From Hyphococcus aureus (lineage in GTDB: Bacteria; Pseudomonadota; Alphaproteobacteria; Caulobacterales; Parvularculaceae), in NCBI RefSeq assembly GCF_042643165.1, contig NZ_JBHRSH010000001.1, forward strand, positions 2,418,001-2,482,000: 64,000 bases of DNA, read 5' to 3'. The stretch's first letter is position 1. Every line of letters starts with the position of its first letter. Under the pieces are notes generated by a model. It worked only from the letters and a program-made list of their open reading frames with translations. It had not been told where the DNA came from and ran no database searches. Both the position numbers and the translations under genes were made by a program. Below, piece by piece: positions 58,568-64,000 of the stretch.

Positions 58568-59143
58568 ATGAAGCGTGGCCGTAACCAACGCCGCCGTCCC
58601 GGTGGCGGATCAAATCCAAACCGGGCACTCGACTCCAATGGCCCGGATGTTCGCATTCGCGGCACAGCCAATCAGATCTATGATAAATATCAGGCGCTGG
58701 CGCGCGACGCGTCTTCTGCTGGCGACCGCGTCAAGGCCGAAAGCTACCTTCAGCACGCAGAGCACTATTTCCGTCTGATTCGTTCCATGCAGCCGGCGCA
58801 GCAGCCTAATTCGCAGTCTTCGGATGTTGATGGCGAACAGCCAGGCGTTGATGACAACGATCAGGAGCAACCGCAGCGCGAGGCCCAACGTGAGGCGCGT
58901 GAGGCGCGGCCGCAGCGCGCTCCTCGCCGTAATGACAATCCTCCGAACGAGGCCTCCACCGAGTCGGGGGCTGGCGACGCCGAAGACAGCGACGAGCAAT
59001 CGGCTCCCGCCGCTGAGGCTGATGAGCCGAAAGCGGCTGCGGAAGAAGAAAAGAAGCCTCGCCGGCGCCGGGCTCCACGGCGCACCACGAAAAAAGATGA
59101 AGACGGTTCAGCCGAGACGCCTGCTGCGGCTGCGGCGGAATAG
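58568..59143 (+). CDS. DUF4167 protein, probable RNA-binding
   Basis: The 191-residue protein opens MKRGRNQRRRPGGGSNPNRA (20 residues), a basic Arg/Gly segment, followed by the conserved block VRIRGTANQIYDKYQALARD (20 residues) and YLQHAEHYFRLI. The last 110 residues are low-complexity, Glu/Arg/Ala-rich. This layout is typical for DUF4167 in Alphaproteobacteria, always near prmC. RNA binding is likely from composition, not proven. A TGCAGT/ACTGCA hairpin follows the stop. Confidence 0.9.
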   Translation: MKRGRNQRRRPGGGSNPNRALDSNGPDVRIRGTANQIYDKYQALARDASSAGDRVKAESYLQHAEHYFRLIRSMQPAQQPNSQSSDVDGEQPGVDDNDQEQPQREAQREAREARPQRAPRRNDNPPNEASTESGAGDAEDSDEQSAPAAEADEPKAAAEEEKKPRRRRAPRRTTKKDEDGSAETPAAAAAE

Positions 59144-59231
59144 GACGCTGCAGTTTAAATTACTGCATGCGCCCATGTTGCGACTCACTGCGAATTCGTA
59201 GTCTCTGCTCACAAAAAGAGGAGAGAGACGC

Positions 59232-60023
59232 ATGGCAGAACCTGATTCGTTATTAGATCTCACGGGCAAGACAGCGATCGTGACCGGCGCCTCGCGCGGG
59301 ATCGGCGAAGCGATTGCACGGCGCCTGGCGCAATACGGCGCCAATGTTGTCGTTTCAAGCCGCAAGATCGACGGTTGTGAGGCGGTCGTCAGGTCTATCA
59401 ATATGCTGGAAGGCCGCGAGGCCGCCTTCGCGATCCCCTGCAACATCACTCACAAGGAAGAGTTGCAGCGCCTTGTGGACGAGACCAAGGCCAAAGTCGG
59501 CGCGGTCGATATTCTCGTCGCCAACGCCGCGGTCAATCCATATTTCGGGCCTGCGTCGGAGATGACCGACGAACAGTTCGACAAGGTGATCGATTGCAAT
59601 GTCAAATCCCCGCACTGGTTGTCGCAAATGGTGCTGCCGGATATGCGGGCGAAAAAAGACGGATCGATCATTATCATTTCATCGATTGGCGGTTTTATCG
59701 GATCGGCTTCTCTGGGCGCATATAGTATTTCCAAGGCGGCCGATCTTCAGCTCGCGCGCAATCTTGCGGTGGAGGTGGGTCCGGATAATGTCCGGGTTAA
59801 CTGCATCTGTCCGGGCGTTGTGAAAACCCAGTTCGCCGAAGCGCTCTGGAAAGATCCGAAGATTGAAAAAGTCATGACGGAGCGTTTGCCTTTGCGCCGT
59901 TTCGGAGAGCCTGATGATATCGCCGGCGCTGCGGTGTTTCTGGCGTCACCGGCTGCGCGCTGGATGACAGGACAGGCGATGATCATTGACGGCGGCGCCA
60001 TGATCTCCCTTGGCGAGTTATGA
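59232..60023 (+). CDS. Short-chain dehydrogenase/reductase
   Basis: The 263-residue classic SDR has TGASRGIGEAIARRLAQYGA (20 residues), NAAVNPYFGP, and catalytic Ser (SSIGG) with Tyr/Lys in AYSISKAADLQL (about 168). VNCICPGVVKTQFAEALW and AGAAVFLASPAARWMTGQ follow. Relatives are often glucose/3-ketoacyl-type SDRs of unknown substrate. A strong site AAGAGGAGAG precedes the ATG. Confidence 0.9.
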   Translation: MAEPDSLLDLTGKTAIVTGASRGIGEAIARRLAQYGANVVVSSRKIDGCEAVVRSINMLEGREAAFAIPCNITHKEELQRLVDETKAKVGAVDILVANAAVNPYFGPASEMTDEQFDKVIDCNVKSPHWLSQMVLPDMRAKKDGSIIIISSIGGFIGSASLGAYSISKAADLQLARNLAVEVGPDNVRVNCICPGVVKTQFAEALWKDPKIEKVMTERLPLRRFGEPDDIAGAAVFLASPAARWMTGQAMIIDGGAMISLGEL

Positions 60024-60045
60024 CGGACAAGCCATAATTTCTGTC

Positions 60046-60792
60046 ATGGCGGACCCTTCAAGGAATTTTGGCGAAGCGGCGGCGCGCTACACTGCGTTTC
60101 GTCCCGACTATCCACAGGAAATTTTCGATTTTCTCCTGGCGCATGTGACGAGCGGTCGTTTGTTCGCCGTTGATCTTGGCGCGGGGTCGGGACAGGCGAC
60201 GCGGAACCTCGCCGGACTGTTCAGCAATGTGACTGCCATCGAACCTGACGGACGGCTCGTGGAAGAGGCACGGCTTCCGGCGAATGTGAAAATCGAGCTC
60301 AAAGCGGCGGAGACGGCGGAGTTTGCCGAGGCGAGCCTTGATGCGGTGATCAGCGCCACGGCGTTTCACTGGATGAACCAGGCGCTTGTTTGCAAGAACG
60401 CTGCGTGCTGGCTCAAAACCGGCGGCGCCTTTTTTCCTTTCGCCCCGGACGCGTTTCAGGTCGCCGGTGACGCCAGCGATTACTTCACCGATGAATTTGA
60501 CAAGTGGCGGCCCTATCGCGACCGGCGCCTTGTGGACTGTTATGACTATGAGGCGGCGTTGAAGGAGAGCGGTGTCTTCGCTTCGGTCCTTCCTTACCGC
60601 CAGACTCTGCGCCATCAATTGCCCTCAGCGGCGGCGGCGGGGCTCATCTCGACGTTTTCGTTCGCGCGCGATTACGCCCGCGACCATGGCGGCGAGGATT
60701 ATTTTCAGTCTGTAAAAGACACGCTTACCCGTTTCGGTGAGACGGTGACGTTTATTGTACCGATCATCGGAGCGCTTGGCGTGAAAGCCTAG
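60046..60792 (+). CDS. SAM-dependent methyltransferase (class I, type 11)
   Basis: Starting at MADPSRNFGE, 22 bp after the SDR stop, the protein has 248 residues. AARYTAFRPDYPQEIFDFL is a common opening of this group. The SAM motif AVDLGAGSGQATRNLA (about 40-55), AIEPDGRLVEEAR and ATAFHWMN follow. The substrate is unknown. The stop codons of this gene and of the aminopeptidase overlap by four bases. Confidence 0.88.
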   Translation: MADPSRNFGEAAARYTAFRPDYPQEIFDFLLAHVTSGRLFAVDLGAGSGQATRNLAGLFSNVTAIEPDGRLVEEARLPANVKIELKAAETAEFAEASLDAVISATAFHWMNQALVCKNAACWLKTGGAFFPFAPDAFQVAGDASDYFTDEFDKWRPYRDRRLVDCYDYEAALKESGVFASVLPYRQTLRHQLPSAAAAGLISTFSFARDYARDHGGEDYFQSVKDTLTRFGETVTFIVPIIGALGVKA

Positions 60793-62606
60793 ATTGCGCG
60801 CGTCGCCTTTTCGAACCAGTCCCTGATCGCGGGCGGAAGCAGCGATGACAGCGTATCTCTAACCCGCGCGTGATACTCATTGAGCCATTGGCGCTCATGC
60901 TCGGTCAGCAACGCGATTTTGACGAGATCGAGATTGATTGGCGCCAGTGTGATGGTCTCGAACTCCATCATCTCGCGCTCACCGCCGGTGACGGGTTTGG
61001 GCGGTGTAACGACGATGAGGTTCTCAATCCGGATGCCGAACGCGCCTTCTTTATAATAGCCGGGTTCGTTTGAAAGGATCATGCCCGGTTTCAGCGCTTG
61101 TGTGTTCGGCGCCTTGGCGATGCGTTGCGGGCCTTCATGAACGCCAAGGAAAGAGCCGACGCCATGACCAGTGCCGTGATCATAGTCGAGACCGGCGTCC
61201 CACAAGGGTTTGCGCGCAACCATGTCGAGCTGGTGGCCGGTGGTTCCCGCCGGAAATTTCATCGTCGCCAGCGCGATATGGCCCTTAAGAACGCGCGTGA
61301 AACGATCGCGCATTTCATCGCTTGCTTCGCCAATCGGCACTGTGCGGGTGATGTCAGTCGTGCCGTCAGGATATTGTCCGCCTGAATCGACGAGATACAG
61401 CGTTCCACGGTCGAGTTTGATATTCGACTCGGTCGAGACCCGGTAATGGGGAAGGGCGCTGTTTGGGCCCGCGCCGGAAATGGTGTCGAAACTCAGATCG
61501 CGCAGCATGTCCGATTGCGCGCGAATGGATTCGAGTTTTTGCGCCGCGGTGATTTCGTCAATCGCACCGGATTGAGCGTCAGTGTCGAGCCAGTGCAGAA
61601 ACACCGTGATCGCGGCGCCGTCGCGAATATGCGCAGTTCGCGCGCCAGCGATTTCGGTTTCATTTTTCGCCGCGCGCGGAAGCGCGCAAGGGTCGGTCAG
61701 GTTAATGACGACCGCGCCATTGGCTTTGAGATCATCTACATATTTCGATGGCGCGAGCGCCGGATCGACAGCGACTTTTGCGCCTGACTTGCCGAGTTTT
61801 TCAAGCGCAGAGGCGACGTCGCTTTCTGCGCGAATATCCACATCGTCGCCAAGGAAACCCGACAAATCATTGCCAGTTTTTTCCGGCGCCACAAAGAACG
61901 TCGCCGTGCCGTCCTTGTTGATGAGGGCGCGCCCCAGCGGCAGAGGGGAGCGAGAGACGTCCTGTCCGCGCACATTGAAAAGCCAGGCGATTGACGGCGG
62001 CGCGGTGATGAGCGCGGTGTCGGCGCCGGCTTTGGCGACAGCGGCCGCAATTTCCTTGCGCTTTTCTTCGGATGACTTGCCGGCGAATTGAAGGTCGTGT
62101 GGTTTCACCGGAGTCAGCGGCGCCGCCGGCTGGTCCGACCATGCGGCGTCCACAGGATTTTGCATGACGGCGACGAGTTCGAAGCCCGCTTTTTCCGCCG
62201 CCGCTTTGAGTTTCTGGACACCCGCCAGTGTATGCAGCATTGGATCATAGCCGATGCGCGCGCCGTTGGCGCCATGCTCAGAGAGCCAGGCGTCCGGCGG
62301 CGTTTCCATTAAATCCACATAGTCGAAAAAGGCGCTATCCGCCTGTTGGCGCACCTGCACCGTGTAGCGCCCGTCCGTGAACATGATGGCTTTATCCTGC
62401 AAGATAAGAGCGGCGCCGGCAGAGCCTGAAAACCCTGTCGCCCACATCAGTCTTTCGGCGTAAGCGGGGATATATTCGTTCTGGTATTCGTCGTCATGAG
62501 GAATGAGAAACCCATCGAGATTTTGTTTCGTCATTTCCGCACGCAACAGCGGCAGATGTTTTCCTGCGAAGGAACGGTCGGAAACAGGTTCAAAGGTCTG
62601 AAACAT
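60789..62606 (-). CDS. pepP: M24B aminopeptidase P (X-Pro)
   Basis: Starting at MFQTFEPVSD the protein has 605 residues, the long, two-creatinase-domain plus catalytic form found in Alphaproteobacteria and eukaryotic APP1. Metal ligands are Asp in YLVDSGGQYPDGTTDITRTV (20 residues), His in HGTGHGVGSFLG, Glu in NEPGYYKEG and Glu in GIRIENLI. It removes N-terminal residues before proline. An ATG four codons upstream is an alternative. Confidence 0.93.
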   Translation of the reverse strand: MFQTFEPVSDRSFAGKHLPLLRAEMTKQNLDGFLIPHDDEYQNEYIPAYAERLMWATGFSGSAGAALILQDKAIMFTDGRYTVQVRQQADSAFFDYVDLMETPPDAWLSEHGANGARIGYDPMLHTLAGVQKLKAAAEKAGFELVAVMQNPVDAAWSDQPAAPLTPVKPHDLQFAGKSSEEKRKEIAAAVAKAGADTALITAPPSIAWLFNVRGQDVSRSPLPLGRALINKDGTATFFVAPEKTGNDLSGFLGDDVDIRAESDVASALEKLGKSGAKVAVDPALAPSKYVDDLKANGAVVINLTDPCALPRAAKNETEIAGARTAHIRDGAAITVFLHWLDTDAQSGAIDEITAAQKLESIRAQSDMLRDLSFDTISGAGPNSALPHYRVSTESNIKLDRGTLYLVDSGGQYPDGTTDITRTVPIGEASDEMRDRFTRVLKGHIALATMKFPAGTTGHQLDMVARKPLWDAGLDYDHGTGHGVGSFLGVHEGPQRIAKAPNTQALKPGMILSNEPGYYKEGAFGIRIENLIVVTPPKPVTGGEREMMEFETITLAPINLDLVKIALLTEHERQWLNEYHARVRDTLSSLLPPAIRDWFEKATRAI

Positions 62607-62655
62607 AAGTCTGTCCAAAGCTGTGGCGATGGCTGTGACTATCGCGCTTCGCTAC

Positions 62656-62673
62656 GCCGCCCACAAGGGCGGC
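62656..62673. repeat. GCCGCCC/GGGCGGC hairpin between prmA and pepP
   Basis: A perfect 7-bp inverted repeat with a four-base loop (ACAA) lies 5 bp after the prmA stop. It has no T-run, so it may be an mRNA-stabilising end or part of a repeat: the flanking CGCTTCGCTACGC resembles the element beside tRNA-Thr. Confidence 0.45.
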
Positions 62674-62678
62674 CGTGA

Positions 62679-63572
62679 CTACAATTTTACGAATAGCAGC
62701 ACCGGCCAGGTTGGCTGGTCAAGGCGGTTGATCAGGCGAAACCCTTGCGCTTCATAAGCGGAAACAACTCCTGCTTCCTGTTCCGACATCAGGCCCGCCA
62801 GCATCACCCGGCCGTTTTTGGCGACGTGGTCGGTCATTCCAGGCGCGAGTTCGGCGAGCGGTCCGGCGAGAATGTTCGCGAATACGAAATCGAATGGCGC
62901 CGCCTCCGCAATGGTTTTGTGATTAAAACCGTCCGCTGTGAGCGTAATAACGTAATCGTCAGTGTCATTCAGTTCTACATTCTCTGCAGCTATCGCGACT
63001 GAGTCGGCGTCGATGTCAGTTGCGAGAATTTGGCGTTTCCAGATTTTCGCGGCTGCGATAGCGAGAACCGCCGAGCCGCATCCGAGATCAAGCACCTTTT
63101 TCGGCGCAAAACCCGCAAAGCGATCAAGCAGCGTCAGGCATCCGGCGGTTGTTGGGTGATGGCCGGTGCCGAAGGCCATGTTGGCGTCGATGCGGATAGC
63201 GATGTCGCCTTCATCATCGGGCAGCTTATCCGCGTCGTGAACGCCGTAAAGCACGAACCGGCCGCAACGCACGACGCCCAGCCCTTCGAGAGAATGCGCG
63301 ACCCAGTCGATATCCGGCAGCTCTTCAGTCTCCACATGTTCGATCGCAGCAAGCATGTCATCGAACGCGGAGAGCTTTTCGCGCAGCGCCGGAATGTCAG
63401 GCGCTTCCTCCGCATACGTCTCAAGCGCCCAGACGCCGTCATCGCCTTCTTCAACGGGCTTGTCGAGACGGCGCAGCGACACAGCGGTCTCCATGGTCTC
63501 GTCAGCCTCAGTGAAGAACAGCGAGGCGGCCTCCATTTCGGCCCGGTTTCCTTTCCAGGTCGTTTTGAACAT
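62679..63572 (-). CDS. prmA: Ribosomal protein L11 methyltransferase
   Basis: The 297-residue enzyme trimethylates L11. The N-terminal L11-binding domain is weakly conserved. MAFGTGHHPTTAGCL (about 145), VLDLGCGSAVLAIAAAKIWK (20 residues) and FANILAGPLAELAP are the diagnostic SAM-domain motifs. It is transcribed toward pepP and separated from it by the hairpin region. Confidence 0.93.
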   Translation of the reverse strand: MFKTTWKGNRAEMEAASLFFTEADETMETAVSLRRLDKPVEEGDDGVWALETYAEEAPDIPALREKLSAFDDMLAAIEHVETEELPDIDWVAHSLEGLGVVRCGRFVLYGVHDADKLPDDEGDIAIRIDANMAFGTGHHPTTAGCLTLLDRFAGFAPKKVLDLGCGSAVLAIAAAKIWKRQILATDIDADSVAIAAENVELNDTDDYVITLTADGFNHKTIAEAAPFDFVFANILAGPLAELAPGMTDHVAKNGRVMLAGLMSEQEAGVVSAYEAQGFRLINRLDQPTWPVLLFVKL

Positions 63573-63669
63573 GGTGAACGTTTCCGTGCTTATTGTGAAA
63601 AGCGGTGATTAATGCTTATTGGCCTACTCGCAAAGCAGGTCATGCGCAACCGGGGCGAGGGGTTCCTCT

Positions 63670-64000
63670 ATGGTGGATCTTAACAGAGCGGCGCTGATGG
63701 CGGATTATGCGCGCTTTCGTGTGCAACGCCGTTTTTCGGGCGCTAGAAATCTGTTCGACCAGGCGCAAAAAACCTGGACTGTGGCGCCGCCGGAAACCAT
63801 CGAAACGCCGCCATCGATTGTCCTGGAGGGGAGTTCGACCGCATCCGCGAGGTGGAACAATGGACGACGCCGGAGGTGGAGCGTCGGCGGATGCAAGGCG
63901 GCGCTTTCGACCGCCTGGCGGTGACGGGATATGAGTATAAAGACGCGATCCTCTATCAGGGATCGATCATCGCCGCTGGCGCCGAGAAACGCATTCTGCC
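63670..64000 (+). pseudogene. Possible GT61-like gene with a frameshift (partial)
   Basis: The ATG-started frame gives MVDLNRAALMADYARF and runs to about residue 54 (PPSIVLEG). It then turns into Trp/Arg-rich nonsense and stops at 63924. From 63831 another frame gives a sensible continuation, EFDRIREVEQWTTPEVERRR (20 residues), then VTGYEYKDAILYQG, to the window edge. The switch is at the run GGGG (63828-63831); one extra G restores one frame. Family resemblance is to glycosyltransferase family 61, tentative. It may be a true frameshift, slippage or a base-call error. Confidence 0.45.

Noticed and set aside
59232..60792. SDR and methyltransferase as a biosynthetic cluster
   Set aside because: Only two generic enzymes, with no synthase or transporter nearby; adjacency alone does not support a pathway.
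1..64000. CRISPR array, rRNA operon, prophage or complete IS element
   Set aside because: No regularly spaced short repeats, no 16S/23S signature stretches, no integrase, transposase, capsid or terminase genes are visible.

Overview
The window is a stretch of alphaproteobacterial chromosome, GC-rich (roughly 60 percent by eye) with short intergenic gaps. The gene content and order point to a Parvularculaceae/Hyphomonadaceae-like marine alphaproteobacterium: lysC-ptsP followed by prfA-prmC-DUF4167, rhlE followed by a second infA, ubiG beside lysC, an EnvZ/OmpR-like pair coupled to pgsA, and tandem PAS_5 proteins. This assignment is inferred from protein families and synteny, not from a marker gene. 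There is no rRNA, no CRISPR array, no recognisable prophage and no complete insertion sequence. One tRNA gene, tRNA-Thr(TGT), lies near the left end.

Layout. 1-2.8 kb: the start of a lipoprotein cytochrome c, tRNA-Thr with a nested inverted repeat and a small GIY-YIG nuclease, dps with a strong 35-bp dyad upstream, and aspartate aminotransferase. 3-8.8 kb: a membrane PAS protein without an output domain, an alpha-methylacyl-CoA racemase, the ribosomal-modification pair rimB-rimK, a VOC protein and a secreted amidohydrolase. 8.8-15 kb: prs, the operon lgt-midA-pgeF, ubiK, a YbjN-type protein, a dispersed repeat and proC. 15-20 kb: a two-component system overlapping pgsA, then a DUF2330 protein with an orphan RnfD/NqrB-like membrane protein. 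20-26.4 kb: a SatD-family protein with a membrane partner, rhlE-infA-small ORF, uvrC and a DUF3592 protein. 26.4-28.6 kb: folB, a pterin-reductase-like SDR and a CaCA antiporter. 28.7-31.5 kb: a 30-residue membrane protein, a nested palindromic element, two PAS_5 proteins, and an encapsulated-ferritin (EncFtn) family protein with no shell gene beside it. 31.5-38 kb: a DedA protein, 3-hydroxyisobutyryl-CoA hydrolase, EVE, SDR and PilZ proteins, and an ATM1-type ABC exporter. 38-43.8 kb: a very large hybrid sensor kinase, a DUF3137 protein, a bacterial PH protein and a secreted protein with a hairpin over its ribosome binding site. 44-50.3 kb: a translationally coupled set SRPBCC-xthA-unknown-RecD-like helicase, a nitroreductase, a membrane-anchored ClpP-like protease, a TPR protein and ubiG. 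50.4-64 kb: lysC, ptsP, an HTH-TM-TonB fusion, ispG, prfA, prmC, a long leader and DUF4167, an SDR, a methyltransferase, an M24B aminopeptidase, prmA, and a frameshifted gene at the edge.

Functional themes. Housekeeping dominates: translation factors and their modification (prfA/prmC/prmA/infA/rimK), lipid and envelope synthesis (lgt, pgsA, pgeF), DNA repair (uvrC, xthA, RecD-like helicase) and quinone biogenesis (ubiG, ubiK, midA). Iron and oxidative stress appear at two separate loci, dps and the EncFtn-like ferritin. The least explained parts are the shell-less EncFtn protein, the DUF2330/RnfD-like pair, the SatD/membrane pair with its repeated operator, several structured leaders (DUF4167, the secreted protein at 43.2 kb, the ABC exporter), and two AT-richer unknown genes (33.7 and 45.4 kb) coupled into otherwise ordinary operons.
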